A DNA stretch of 64,000 nt from Ianthella basta (lineage: Eukaryota > Porifera > Demospongiae > Verongiida > Ianthellidae). The notes below the pieces were generated by a model that searched no databases, was not told where the DNA came from, and saw nothing but the letters and a program-made list of their open reading frames with translations. A program made the position numbers and the translations under genes. Location of the stretch: NCBI GenBank assembly GCA_964019415.1, contig OZ025876.1, positions 5,504,793 to 5,568,792 of the forward strand. Reading direction: 5' to 3'. The stretch's first letter is position 1. Each line of letters opens with the position of its first letter. Below, one piece after another: positions 1 to 12,099 of the stretch.

Positions 1-771
1 GCCACACCCACACCGTCCGCTGCCTACAGTCGGACGACAACAGGGTCATCAGTGGATCCTACGACCACACTCTCAAGATATGGGACATTGCCACTGGCAG
101 CTGCACACACACACTGAGGTAAGAGGTTGCAGTGTGGCTGAAATTGCTGAACAGCTGTGAGCAGCCTAGTGCCTGGTGTGAATGTGCTCTGTTGTGTACT
201 GTATGGTATCTATTACTTGATGTATTCTATGAAACCATACCACCTTCCTGTTCTGCTGATAAGTTGCTGACTTTTTGAAGTTGGTCTTGTACTGATGGTA
301 AGCATGTCATAATAGCATTCTCATGGGGCTTCTAACAGTGTCTCCTTCCACTTCATTCATATGGTCATTCAGAGGTGTGCCAGCTAGTGTGATTACATGT
401 CCTGCCAGTAGTAGCATACACATGTGTAGATGTGTGTGGGAGCTGCCAACTATGGTCTAATCACAGTTTGCTGTGTGCAACAGTACAATTGTTATATTTT
501 ATGTATGTATTTGTGACACACTTGTCTTTTCCTCACTGTGTGCAGGGGACACACGGACCACGTTGTCTGTGTCCAGTTCAAGGACGACATGTTGGTGTCT
601 GGATCTGGTGACTGTACCATCATTGTGTGGGACCTGTCAACGTACGAGATGAAACGTACTCTGAGGGGGCACAAGGCAGCTGTGACAACACTGCAGTTTG
701 ACAGCAGTCGCATCATCAGTGGGTCACTGGACCGTCTCATCAAGATATGGGACCTGGGCACTTGGCAGGTT

Positions 772-868
<97 letters not shown>

Positions 869-1323
869 AAGTGGCTAGTGTACTTTGACCCCATCCCCTA
901 CATGTAGTGTGTGCATACTCTGGACTGGATCCACTCGGAGGGCCACACAGGAGTCATCCGTCACCTCCAGGCAAACCACTGGAAGATGGTCAGTGCTGCA
1001 GACGACAAGACACTCAAGGTGAGCACTGCGACCAGAACAGGGAGGGCCTCACATTTGTATGCAGAGATAAATATTTAGAAGATTGTACACTGAATCACCT
1101 TCACATTGTATGATCTATAAGACAGTCAACGAACCCTCTATCCAGCTGATGCATGACCTCTCCACCACTCACTCTGTAGGTGTGGAGTCTGGACAGTGGG
1201 GAGCGACTGCTCACACTGCGGTCACACACAGACGGTGTCACCTGTGTGCAGTTCAATGACAAGGTCATTGTGTCAGGGTCTTACGACAGAACTGTGAAAC
1301 TGTGGGACTTTTCAGCTTGCTGA
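1..1323 (+). CDS. WD40-repeat protein, copy 1 (5' end outside window)
   Basis: Four exons are visible: 1-118, 546-768, 908-1018 and 1180-1323 (TGA). All introns are GT-AG and the phases agree; the visible part is 197 codons plus stop. It encodes about five WD repeats forming part of a beta-propeller scaffold for protein binding, recognisable by VISGSYDHTLKIWD, VSGSGDCTIIVWD, IISGSLDRLIKIWD, LKVWSLDSGERLL and VSGSYDRTVKLWD. The style resembles F-box/WD proteins, but no F-box is visible, so the exact family is open. The protein ends right after the last blade (WDFSAC). Exon 1 reads IATGSC where copy 2 reads IATWQ; a one-base difference keeps this copy in frame. Intron 2 holds a long GT microsatellite. 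Homologous copies lie at 23568 and 31288. This is the only one of the three with intact frame, splice sites and last exon over its whole visible length. Confidence 0.85.
773..867. repeat. (GT)n microsatellite in WD40 intron
   Basis: About 95 bp of uninterrupted GT dinucleotides directly after the donor site of exon 2. The same intron in copies 2 and 3 also carries GT tracts, of different length (33036-33074, 23833-23874), so the tract predates the duplication. Confidence 0.98.
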
Positions 1324-1707
1324 ACAGACTTGATCATGATCTTTTTCTATATTGTGATTGTGTAAACATGCATGAAGATTGTTTTGTGTTAATCGCAAAT
1401 TAAAGTTGCTTATAATTATGGCAAATTGATGTATTATAATGGCCATAACTATCGATGACAGACTGCATGTTCTGCTTTGGCACCATAAACATTATGCATG
1501 TGAGGAATATACAGTAAAGGGTGCATGCTAATTTGTACATCATACAATTATATAGTTATACACTTGAATTTGTCATGCACCTTAATATATACTACATGCA
1601 TACACTATAATAGCTGGTATAATTTTAGCTATTCTTAGCACATTTATTTTACTGATGACCAGAGACATGTTTATATATTGAGGTTTAAAAATACAATATT
1701 GAATCTT
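1324..1707. other. Intergenic 3' flank, no gene seen
   Basis: AT-rich stretch after the WD40 stop codon. It probably holds the 3' UTR; no canonical AATAAA was seen close to the stop. No ORF or repeat worth calling. Confidence 0.5.
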
Positions 1708-2111
1708 TCAACTGTACAAGCATGCATGGGGATGGTGTATATATAGAGTATATGCTTGCACATGCACAGCTACAGCTCTGTTGCTATGTTGATGTCCTAT
1801 GAACTTTGGTGAATGATCAAGATTTCTAAGATATTGGCTCACTTCACTCCCACAGTTCCTCTCCACTGCATCCAGCACACTATAGACCAAGTCCTGGGGA
1901 GAGCCCCACAGCCAGCCCTGCTCCTTAGCAAGCCAACAGTTACACCTGAACATCTCGCGGCAGTGCAATTCATTACTTCTGTTGGGTGTCTTGATTGCTT
2001 GCAGGACATAGTCATCAATGTCTAACTCTAGTCCAGTGGTCTCCCATCTTCCAGACACACGGACAACCACTTTATTACAACATGGGTTTTAGTGCAGTGG
2101 GTCAAGGAGAG
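1708..2111 (-). pseudogene. Death-domain exon relic
   Basis: Minus-strand homologue of the terminal Death-domain exons at 38851-39161 and 48168-48478. Shared features are the acceptor, the helix motif around GLELDIDDYVLQAIKTPN and the stretch LHCREMF. It is degraded. A TAA stop and a small deletion lie just after the acceptor, where the intact copies read HQKPILRDLNNK. A short insertion sits in the RRWLAREQ region, and the C-terminus runs past the usual HQSP stop. Death domains are six-helix homotypic interaction modules used in apoptosis and innate signalling. No partner exons are visible nearby, so it is a duplicated orphan exon. Confidence 0.7.
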
Positions 2112-2191
2112 CTGCATGGAATGAATGGGATGAAACAGCAGTAACATCCAGACACCTAGCTTCATACTTACGGCAGTTTCACACTGTGTGT

Positions 2192-2202
2192 ACACACACA
2201 CG

Positions 2203-2286
<84 letters not shown>
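2192..2286. repeat. (CA)n microsatellite
   Basis: About 90 bp of almost pure CA, followed by shorter CA-rich runs to about 2330. The ORFs across it on both strands are repeat artefacts. Confidence 0.97.
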
Positions 2287-2294
<8 letters not shown>

Positions 2295-2672
2295 GGTGCA
2301 TTACACACACACACACGTGCACACACAGAAGTTGTGCACACAAAGGCTATTTGGACCAGGAGCTATAGCCAGAGAGTCTTCAAGGAAGTCACTAGCCAAA
2401 TGTGTTATGAAATGTTTCAGCATTCAACTGCATAATATGCATGCCACTTTCTTCTGTGGTTGAGCAGCTTGTGTATCATGCATGCAGTCGCATATGTGCG
2501 ATTGCTAATAGCTATTTATAGAGTGTTCAAGGAGAGATGTTTGCAGTTCTGCCATTGCTCATGCAGGCAGGCTCAATTGATGACATTTGAGCCTGCTACA
2601 AGTGTTGATGTCACAGAGGCTGGGGGGAGGGGACTTGCATGGGACAAAGGCTCTAACAAATGACTATCAGCT

Positions 2673-4060
2673 AACTATCCTGCCAGTTGGTATGCTGTGT
2701 ACTACGTTTACTCAAATCCTTAAAGTAGTGTACCATATCTGTATATAGTGAAATGTGGTCCATTAATTAAGTGTTTACTCTCTTACAAACTGTTCCCATA
2801 ATGGTATGTTGTGTACTGCATGCATGGTAGGAGTGAACATCACACTGCAAAAGGGTGTGCTCACTGTGGCAACCAATTCACACCAATTTTGGGTGTGATC
2901 GTCACTTCCCATTTTTAACAGTGATGTACATTAATGAGCCCTGATTAGGGTACAACAGTTAATTGTCTGTGGCTCTCTATCTTTGTATAAGGATGTTAGG
3001 GGGGAAGGAATCACTGGTAGCCATTTAATAGGGCTTTTGGGACCCCAACCTCGTTGTGACACCAATACTCACTGCTAAAAATGTGGTGTGACCGTCACAC
3101 CACTCAGTGCTCGCACCAGGGGTGTGATCAGTCACAACTTACTTTAGTGTGTCGTTCACACTGACACCAGTATCCACACTAGTTGCTCATGTGGTTTCTG
3201 ATAGATTAAGAGACTTTGAAGTCATTCATACGCAAAGATGAGAGTTTTGCTTCGAATCCTACAAGGTACATATCTAAGTACATATAGTATAGCTATCCAG
3301 CTAGGACACAGCTTAGCCTGATGGTATGTTGTGTACAGCACGTGGGTTCATCTTGAACCTCCTCAAGCCAACTATGCTGTACAATTAGCTAGGTACTTTG
3401 TGTTGCTTCTTATACAAAGTATCCTGCCAGGTAATCTCCTGCCATGCAGGTAGTCTATCATTATCTGTAGTGAAATGCACCATGAAGTGCTTTATCTCTT
3501 ATACAAGCTGTTCACAATGGTGTGATCAGTCACACCTTTACTTCAGTGTGACATTCACACTGACAAGTATTCACAAATGTCCAGTTGCTCACATCATTTC
3601 TGATAGATTAAGAGACTTTAAAGTACCTGATTCATACACAAAGATGAGAGTTTATTTGGATTCCTTCAAGCTATCTAAGTACACATATATAGCTACCCTG
3701 GACACAGCTTAGCCTGATGGTATGTTGTGTACAGTGGGAGGACCTCCCCAAACTAAGAATGCTATTTGTGCAGTTTAATGTACCATCAGGTACTTTGTGT
3801 CACGAACAATCCCACCAGGTGGTATGCTGTGTACCATATCTGCAGTGAAATGTACCATGATATTGTAGAGGCTCATTAAATTCACTGATCTCGTACCAGT
3901 GAATTGTACCATGAAGTGCTTACTCTCTTACAAACTGTTCACATAAATGGTATGTTGTGCACTGCACGATTGGAGTGAACATGAACTGCAAATGGGAGTG
4001 CTATCAGTGGCAACCAATTCAAATCAATTTTAGGTGTGATCTTTACTCCCTTATTTTTGT
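2673..4060. repeat. 1.39-kb direct duplication, left copy
   Basis: Near-identical by eye to 7625-9012, with scattered substitutions. Inside, the short motif ggtatgYtgtgtac recurs at about 2690, 2802, 3322, 3718 and 3822, and palindromic tgtgatcagtcaca-like boxes recur too, so the unit is itself built from decayed internal repeats. A 104-codon ORF at 3398-3712 is preserved in both copies (8345-8659), but it starts in a repeat box and has no recognisable domain. I read it as a non-autonomous transposable element. Confidence 0.85.
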
Positions 4061-4067
4061 TTTTCTG

Positions 4068-4160
4068 CCAGGTGGATTGCCATGCCCATCAGAGACACAC
4101 TGCACCATCCCTACATCTGCCCTTGATTTTGGACAAAACATTTTTACACACCCTTGTTTC
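4068..4160. repeat. Inverted fragment of the 9.2-kb repeat
   Basis: The segment around gcaccatccctacatctgcc and the following acacccttg is the reverse complement of about 9187-9275, showing that pieces of the repeat family have been inverted. Confidence 0.7.
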
Positions 4161-4640
4161 TCGACTTTTTATGGAATGCAAATTGCACATAGGTAATGGC
4201 TGGTCTACTTGAAAGGCTTCCAAGCAACAGTGGCAACAAAGGAATGTGCTCCGAATGCACAGCAGGATGTGTAGTACATTGTGGGATGTGGCTGGGTGGG
4301 CAACCTAGGGTAGGCTGTGGTGGGCCGGGTGGGTGCAAGATGTATTACTTCTGTTTGGCTAACCTACGTATCATTTCGCGGAGTTAGTTGTGCTATAGGT
4401 TAGGACAGCGGAACAGGGGGCTAGGAGGCTGTAGCCCCCTCCCCCCCAAATTACATATCCAAGAAATCATGGCGCTAGGTAAGACTGGCTTGGTCACGGA
4501 GTAACTCCCACAAATCATATTTCACTGCCACTCTAACTCACTGTCTGTAGGGATATTGGCTATAGCTACGTATCTACCCACACCACAGGCGGTCTAGAGG
4601 TACGGCCCCTACATGCACACAAAAGAGCTGCACTATATCT
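4161..4640. other. No gene seen; G-rich/C-run intergenic DNA
   Basis: Contains a G-rich stretch (about 4265-4340) and a C run near 4437-4447. No splice-supported coding region was found on either strand. Confidence 0.4.
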
Positions 4641-4649
4641 ACACCCTTG

Positions 4650-5200
4650 AATGCAGGATGCTTGTGGAGAGGAGCCGGAAGTGACAGCTAGCTCTGCGCC
4701 TCCAAACGAACGCGGAAATGGCGGCCAGAAGCAAGGTTCGCAGTAAGGGAAAATGGCTGCCAAATGGCACGGCCGCAGATAACCTCCGAAACGGTGCGCC
4801 GGCAATTGTCGGACGAAGCATCTCCTGTATTCGCTCTCGTACAGTCATCTCAACGCGTTTTGGAACTATTGAATGGCAACTGAAAGAGGATTAGGCGATC
4901 AAGAGCGTCCGAACGTATAGTTACGTCAGCGTAAAATGGCGTCTTTCTCCCAGGAACGCCTCCCCTAGGTCTAGTAACCTCCATTTGTGGACTTGCTCGC
5001 GGAGTCATCAAACCTACAAATGGCACTTATCCGTCGAAAGCGCTGTAGAGTGGATAAGTTACTGTAGTCCCCTACTCCTTATCGTTCGTGAGTTACAGCT
5101 GACGGAGAAGAAGAATACGAAGAATAAGAATAAGATGAAACACTGCAAAAGGTGTCGACGCTTTCTACAAAACGGCGCGGTTGCGCGTGGAAGTAAGGTT
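4650..5200 (+). other. CpG-rich module, possible promoter/first exon, copy 1
   Basis: This stretch is far richer in CG than its surroundings and shares the order of several phrases with 55380-55870: aaaatggcgtc, a tail gttacagctg..ggagaagaagaat, then an ATG. Here the ATG at about 5135 opens MKHCKRCRRFLQNGAVARGS (two CxxC-like cysteines) and runs toward a gtaaggt/gttagct donor-like site. It could be a duplicated promoter with a short first exon, or a transposon end. No downstream exons were recognised. Confidence 0.3.
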
Positions 5201-5322
5201 AGCTCTGTATACTGTACAGCTTCCCTTCCTTGTAGGCGGTTTCTGGTTTTGGTTCTCACTACTGTTCAGGAGTAGCGACTTTCCGTTTGTATTACACCAT
5301 ATATAATATATATATATATATA

Positions 5323-5546
5323 GACCACCAGCGCAAGTTACAGCCGGTCAGAACCTGCACCGCTGCCATTGGAATGCACGCTGCAGCAAGCAATTGTAAG
5401 CTTGCCTAAGGGCATGCCATTGAATTGAGAGTGCATGGGAAGAAATTCAATGGCATGCCCTTAGGCAAGTTACAATTGCTTGCTGCAGCGTGCATTCCAA
5501 TGGCAGTGGTGCAGGTTCTGACCGGCTGTAACTTGCGCTGGTGGTC
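5323..5546. mobile_element. Near-perfect foldback (hairpin) element
   Basis: Left arm 5323-5426 and right arm 5444-5546 are reverse complements over about 103 bp, with one extra base and one substitution, around a 17-bp loop. It would extrude as a long hairpin. Such young foldback elements are typical non-autonomous DNA transposons. No coding capacity. Confidence 0.9.
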
Positions 5547-5850
5547 TTTTTCAATGACCAACTAGCGCAGATACTCTAGTGGCACATGTGGTGGTGGCTA
5601 CTGTAACTTGCACTGGTGGTCTTTTTCTATGACCAACTGACGCAGATACTCTACTGGCACAGGTGGTGGTGGCTGCGATATTGTAACTTGCACTGTGTGG
5701 TGGTGGTGGCGGTGGTGTTTTTTCTAGAGCAATGGCACATATACTGAATTGGTGGCGGTCGTTTCATCTAGAAATGCATGTGGTGGCCGTAATATTGTAA
5801 CTTGCACTGTGTGGTGGTGGTAGTAGTATATGGTAGCAGCACCTGATGTG
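5547..5850. repeat. Degenerate tandem repeats next to foldback
   Basis: Three to four degenerate units containing ctgtaacttgcactg, tggtggtctttt and gaccaact..gcagatactct. The first lines are an extension of the foldback's right-arm terminus, so the tandem array and the hairpin share their end sequence. Confidence 0.75.
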
Positions 5851-6065
5851 CATGGTGGTCTGTTTTCTTTCAACTGTAGTACATAATATACTACTCATTG
5901 CAACTTCCATTGTGGTGGTGATGGTGGTTGTATTTATCTATTGGTGGTATAGTAGCTGAATATTGTGGCTGGATAGTTGTGAGCAAGTGTATATGTGGGT
6001 GCTGCTCTGCTCCAGCATAGCAGCAAATGCCTACAAATTGGTGCCAAAATGTGATTGTTCAAAAC

Positions 6066-6425
6066 ATCGCCTCCATTTTGTGACTAATTAAGCAATCCTG
6101 CTAATGACATGAGCAAATGGGCCATCTAACTATGACCACTTAGTATCAAGACTTAGCGGGGCCGGGTAGGTGGGATAAGCATTGAACCTCGCTTTTCTTG
6201 GCCATTTTGCGACTAATTAAGAAATCCTGCTAATGACATGAACAGTTGGATTATCTGGCTAGGTCCACCAAGTGTCAAGACTGAGCGGGCCTGGCTGGTT
6301 AAATAAATCGTACACCTCACATATGTCAGCCATTTTGAGACTAATTAAGAAATCCCGCTAATAACATAGGAAGGTGGACCACTTGGATGTGTCCACCAAG
6401 TTCCATGTCTCAACGAGCCCAGTTG
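6066..6425. repeat. Tandem repeat, ~133-bp unit, three copies
   Basis: Units begin at about 6066, 6199 and 6329, each with ccattttg.gactaattaag, aatcctgctaatgacat and a ccaccaagt..caagac..agcgggcc core. Divergent copies, no ORF. Confidence 0.8.
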
Positions 6426-7125
6426 CATTAATATACAAGATACCACTATGCATCAATATAAATGCACCATACATTAAGTGTTCTCCTATGTGCATTTATA
6501 TTAGTATTTTGCAGGCTGCTTGTAGAAGAATGAAGACTTAATTAAAAATTCTGTCTCATTTAAAAGTCTTAAAATCTCCCATACTTCAAAGCCATACCTA
6601 GCATATGCTCCTGAAGGCCGCCAATCCTCAACAACAAAAATTCTTCGCGCAATATATATCAAGTCAATGCCAGAGCCAAGCAGAACTGGTCTACCGCGCT
6701 TCGATCTGCAAGGGAAGCACTGTTACGTCTCCACCCGGCCCACCACTCCTCTTCCATTGTACTTCTCGAACGTACGCAGCCTTAATCGATCGTACGGTTG
6801 TTTCGCGTACCATTCTCTTCAACTGTCGTGAAATGTCCCTTGCTGCTGCAGCCACACCGTGTTGTGAAGCGTACCTTCCAGTGGCAGCGCGATCCCAGGG
6901 ACTGTAACGCTTGTATGCGCCACGTTTCAGAGTGACGGTGACGGTTTTTCCTTCTCTCTTACCTCAACTTCCGAATCCAAAGCTGCCTGCAACTCTTGGT
7001 TCACACGAGCGATTGCTTGACGTGGTACTGCGGACGAGTGAGCCTCTGGGGTCCGGTAAACCGTCTGTACGCTGCAGGTACCGCACTAGAGCCATTTTAA
7101 CCCGCGCTCAGCTGTTGGCGTGACC
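6426..7125. other. CpG-rich sequence with unrecognised ORFs
   Basis: From about 6605 the composition becomes CpG-rich. Plus-strand ORFs 6605-6907 and 6911-7123 follow one another but have no recognisable domain, no repeats of known protein motifs and no clear splice sites. The block lies directly upstream of a transposon terminus (7130-7262), so it may be the interior of a decayed element. Confidence 0.35.
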
Positions 7126-7129
7126 GTTT

Positions 7130-7262
7130 TGTATGTATAAAGAACGCGTTGTTAACAATATTTCGTGTGATAAATTTTCGTGGTTTGAGCCAACCACGAA
7201 AATATTTTAACAACGAAAATTTCCCGAATTACGGTATACAAACAACCACCACCATCCCTACA
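7130..7262. mobile_element. Terminal segment of a MITE-like element
   Basis: Contains the hairpin tttcgtggtt..aaccacgaaa (about 7177-7203) and ends ttacggtata followed by caaccaccaccatccctac. The reverse complement of that last piece recurs near 11143, and a related one near 47670-47692, marking it as a repeated element end. The matching opposite end was not identified. Confidence 0.5.
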
Positions 7263-7299
7263 TAGCACTATCGTGCTGTCTGATGCAGTCCGAAAAGCA

Positions 7300-7560
7300 A
7301 AAGCTCACCAAACATTGGTTCAAAACTGACCATACATACCTACATGGGCACACGACTGGGTACAGACACACACAGTGGCGCTATGCATGCAAACAGAACA
7401 ACAATGGGCACAAGGATGTTGTATTACAACCACATGCTATTGCCACTGCATACCTGTTCTCTCTCCCAAGCCCTCCCCTCACACAGCCACACATAAAGAC
7501 ACATGCACACACGCACACACACACGCACACACACACACACACGCACGCACGCACACACGG
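7300..7560. repeat. Dispersed repeat plus CA/CGCA microsatellite
   Basis: 7303-7500 matches 11697-11900 (phrases ggttcaaaactg, gggtacagacacacacagtgg, ggatgttgtattacaacc). It ends in an imperfect CA/CGCA tract at 7500-7558. Confidence 0.8.
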
Positions 7561-7624
7561 GATGCTATTTACTGGGGTACCAGATACCCAATGTTTGCAG
7601 GGGATTGGGATGCCATCACCCACA

Positions 7625-9012
7625 AACTATCCTGCCAGTTGGTATGCTGTGTACTACGTATACTCAAATTCTTAAAGTAGTGTACCATATCTGTATATAG
7701 TGAAATGTGCCATTAATTAAGTGTTTACTCTCTTACAAACTGTTCCCATAAAGGTATGTTGTGTACTGCATGGTAGGAGTGAACATCACACTGCAAAAGG
7801 GTGTGCTCACTGTGGCAAACAATTCATACCAATTTTGGGTGTGATCGTCACTCTCTATTTTTAACAGTGATGTACATTAATGAGCCATGATTAGGGTGCA
7901 ACAGTTAATTGTCTGTGGCTCTCTATCTTTGTATAAGGATGTTAGGGGGGAAGGTATCACTGGTAGCCATTTAATAGGGCTTTTGGGACCCCAACCTCGT
8001 TGTGACACCAATACTCACTGCTAAAAATGTGGTGTGACCGTCACACCACTCAGTGCTCGCACCAGGGGTGTGATCAGTCACAACGTGACTTTAGTGTGTC
8101 ATTCACACTGACACCAGTATCCACACTATTTGCTCATGTGGTTTCTGATAGATTAAGAGACTTTGAAGTCATTCATACGCAAAGATGAGAGTTTTTCTTA
8201 GAATCCTACAAGGTACATATCTAAGTACATATAGTATAGCTATCCAGCTAGGACACAGCTTAGCCTGATGGTATGTTGTGTACAGCACGTGGGTTCATCT
8301 TGAACCTCCTCAAGCCAACTATGCTGTACAATTAGCTAGGTACTTTGTGTTGCTTCTTATACAAAGTATCCTGCCAGGTAATCTCCTGCCATGCAGGTAG
8401 TCTATCATTATCTGTAGTGAAATGCACCATGAAGTGCTTTATCTCTTATACAAGCTGTTCACAATGGTGTGATCAGTCACACCTTTACTTCAGTGTGACA
8501 TTCACACTGGCAAGTATTCACAAATGTCCAGTTGCTCACATCATTTCTGATAGATTAAGAGACTTTAAAGTACCTGATTCATACACAAAGATGAGAGTTT
8601 ATTTGGATTCCTTCAAGCTATCTAAGTACACATATATAGCTACCCTGGACACAGCTTAGCCTGATGGTATGCTGTGTACAGTGGGAGGACCTCCCCAAAC
8701 TAAGAATGCTATTTGTGCAGTTTAATGTACCATCAGGTACTTTGTGTCACGAACAATCCCACCAGGTGGTATGCTGTGTACCATATCTGCAGTGAATTGT
8801 ACCATGATATTGTAGATCTCGAGGCTCATTCAATTCACTGATCTCGTACCAGTGAATTGTATCATGAAGTGCTTAGTCTCTTACAAACTGTTCACATAAA
8901 TGGTATGTTGTGTACTGCATGATTGGAGTGAACATCAACTGCAAATGGGAGTGCTCACAGTAGCAACCAATTCACACCAATTTTGGGTGTGATCTTTACT
9001 CCCTATTTTTGT
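7625..9012. repeat. 1.39-kb direct duplication, right copy
   Basis: Partner of 2673-4060, 4.95 kb downstream in the same orientation. Few substitutions, plus a small insertion near 8816, distinguish the copies. Confidence 0.85.
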
Positions 9013-9360
9013 ATAACAGTGCTTCTTGCAACTGTTGTGTTGTAGCTAACATTGGGGCTGCATTATGTGCAATGATGTGTAGATTCTCATGCGTATGTCT
9101 ACATGCACAGCTGTATGTAGTCAGAACGATCTGCAATGTTCACTTGACAGAGCAATGTGTCATAAAGGGATGCATATATAAAAGGGTGTGTAAAATGTTT
9201 TCTCCAAAAACAAGGGCAGATGTAGGGATGGTGCAGTGTGTCTCTAGTGGGCATGGCAAATCACCTGGCAGAATAACTGTAGGAACAATGAGGAGGGCTG
9301 GTCCATGCAAAGAGGGAGACCAGCCTGTCCACGCAAAACCCATGCAGGTCATTAACATTC
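9013..9360. repeat. Dispersed repeat fragment
   Basis: 9013-9183 is repeated at about 11504-11672 (phrases cagctgtatgtagtcagaac and gatctgcaatgttcac). 9187-9275 is repeated inverted at 4068-4160. The ORFs here (9009-9365 and its shadow) are therefore repeat-derived. Confidence 0.75.
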
Positions 9361-10427
9361 ACTGACTTTGAATACGTTTGCACCATCCCTACATCTGGCA
9401 ACATTTTGCTGCACTTGCAGTCTTGCTACCATCCCCCATTTCTCACCTGCATATGGTTATGCAATTGTGAGTGTGCAATAACAAGCTAAAGGGCTGCTTC
9501 ATGCAATTACAATTGACATGCCGTGCCTCCTACTACTGCACAACCATTCCGGCTATTCAGCTTCCCCTTTACACCTACAGGTACAGCCTTACAATGTGCC
9601 CATCGCTCTACTTTGCTGTGCTCTATCTACCCTTTCCACCAAGTGTTTCCCTGCAAATTGCTTGCTATTCAATCTACTTTGCTGTGCTGTAGAATCTAGG
9701 ATCTCCTACTTTTTCAATGCATGCATTATGTGGTTCCATGTATCAGTTGCAGGCTCCATATTTTTTGGGTTTATCTCTTACGTAGCCAGTGCACTCTACC
9801 ATGAGACCCTGGCAAACCACTAAGCTCAACTACAGTGTCAATGCTTACCATAGGTGCTCACTACATCACCGCCTGCAAACCACCACACCCATGCACTTTC
9901 ATGTCCACACTGTTTAGCTCTAGGCCAGCACAAGCATTGTACACTTCATTGCCAATGTTTGTGTAGTTAAACATTCATATACATATATCCAGGTAGCTAG
10001 TGTGTTGCATGCGGCACGGTATATCAGACTCCGCAATTGCTATATAGCTGTACAGCCTGTCGTCATCAGCGCTTTAGTCATGTACATGGGTGTATGCATG
10101 CAGCTTGGTGATGTGTACATGGGGAGATGCATAGCTGGAATAGGCATGCAATCTTAATCACCTGCATGTACGTAGCAGCCATTTAGCTAAGCAGGGCAGC
10201 ACTGCGATAGTTGAAGGCTTTCTTACTGAAGTTGGTCTTGGGCTATGGAAGAGTGACACTGTCACATAGCTTACAACAGAAATACACTACTGCTAGCGCT
10301 CACACACAAAGAGCACTCATCCAGCCTATTTTAAGCTGTTTTTGGCAGCTTATATAGATACAAGATATGCTCATAACACATCACACTGACTGCTATTTAA
10401 CATAACTGATACACACAGTATGAATAT

Positions 10428-10430
<3 letters not shown>
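9361..10430. other. No gene seen
   Basis: Single-copy-looking intergenic DNA. Short overlapping ORFs at 9471-9823 have no domain and no splice context. Confidence 0.4.
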
Positions 10431-10467
<37 letters not shown>

Positions 10468-10512
10468 ACACACACACACACATGCATGCACACACACACA
10501 CACCACACACAC

Positions 10513-10559
<47 letters not shown>
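10431..10559. repeat. Compound (CA)n microsatellite
   Basis: CA tract interrupted by gtaca, tgcatgca and acgca units. Confidence 0.97.
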
Positions 10560-10561
<2 letters not shown>

Positions 10562-10920
10562 ATGGCTGAGTATGTGACTCCACCTGTAGAAAGAACAACA
10601 CACCTGTCCTGATAATGTCCAGTTGTAGATAATGGTTAGTGAGGGGAGTGGAGCAGACAGTGACTACAAGGTGTGCTGAATACACAAGAATGTCACATCA
10701 CTCCTACACCTTGTCCACATTGTTTGACTCAAAACACATCCAACATACTGTGTGCTTAGTGGTGGAATTACATGACTGCGTGACTCTATGGGGCTTCAGT
10801 TGTCTGCCTCATTTGCTTGTAGTGGTTGCAGGGAATGGTAGAATTTATGCATGGGCTGGAAGGAGAAGGAAATATTCATTCATACATGCATACTAGAATT
10901 GCTACAAAGACACACACAAA

Positions 10921-11071
<151 letters not shown>

Positions 11072-11099
11072 TTAACATGCATATCCATGCCATCAACCA

Positions 11100-11460
11100 A
11101 GTGCACTAGCTAGTATAGGGCGGTCATCCTCACACACATGGTAGGGATGGCAGTGGTTGTTTGTATGCTGTAATACAAACAAAATTTATATAAGCAGGGC
11201 TACTCCTGAGCAGGACCAAAAACCGGCAAACGAAGCTTACCATGAGGAAGCGTGGACTGAACAGTGCACGTAACTAACCTTACTTCACAGCGAAGGTGCG
11301 CCTACACGTAGATAGCGCCCTCAACATTTTCCACATTTCGTCTTCTTCCTTGACAGCCGTAGCGTACGAACCAGAGGAACCAGGAAAATATTTCTCGCAC
11401 CATATTGCACCATTTTTGGCTAGCTGTATTCCTTTGTAGGTTAGAAGTCAGCGCTTGCCA
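11100..11460. other. Repeat-derived intergenic DNA
   Basis: Holds a copy of the element end tagggatggcagtggttgtt (about 11145) and a CpG-richer segment (11200-11330) that resembles 45090-45190. No gene seen. Confidence 0.45.
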
Positions 11461-11912
11461 CGACTCCTGCAATTTTAGGTGTGATCATCACTCCCTATTT
11501 TGTATAACAGTGCTTCTTGCGACTGTTGTGTCGCAGCTAACACTGGGGCTGCTTTATGTGCAACAATGTGTAGATTCTCGTGTGTATGTTCACATGCAAA
11601 GCTGTATGTAGTCAGAACGATCTGCAATGTTCACATGACAGAACAATGTGTCATAAAGAGATGCATATATAGATGCAACTGTCTGGGGAGCAAGGGCTAA
11701 CCAACCATTGGTTCAAAACTGGCCATATATACCTACATGAGCACACGACTGGGTACAGACACACACAGTGGCGCTATGCATGCAAACAGAGCAATAATGG
11801 ACACAAGGATGTTGTATTACAACCACATGCTATTGCCACTGCATACCTCTTCTCTCTCCCAAGCCCTTTTCTCCCCCACACAACCACACATAAAGACACA
11901 TGCACACAGCCA
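11461..11912. repeat. Composite of two dispersed repeats
   Basis: 11461-11672 matches 8985-9183 and 11697-11900 matches 7303-7500. The order of the two pieces differs from that near 7-9 kb, so they have been rearranged. Confidence 0.8.
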
Positions 11913-11919
11913 CACCACA

Positions 11920-11924
<5 letters not shown>

Positions 11925-12008
<84 letters not shown>
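11925..12008. repeat. (CA)n microsatellite
   Basis: About 84 bp of pure CA. Confidence 0.98.
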
Positions 12009-12010
<2 letters not shown>

Positions 12011-12099
12011 ATCTGAGTCAGTGAAGGGAACAAGAAGATATTGCTGAAAGAAAACCAAGGGTGTATTAGGAGACATGCAAGGAATGTTTTAGTGAAAGG

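Noticed and set aside
3398-3712. 104-codon ORF conserved at 8345-8659
   Set aside because: Conservation is explained by the whole 1.39-kb block being a recent duplicate; there is no domain, and the ORF spans the internal repeat words.
6066-6425. CRISPR-like regular repeats
   Set aside because: Units are about 133 bp, divergent and without spacer/repeat alternation; the genome is clearly eukaryotic.
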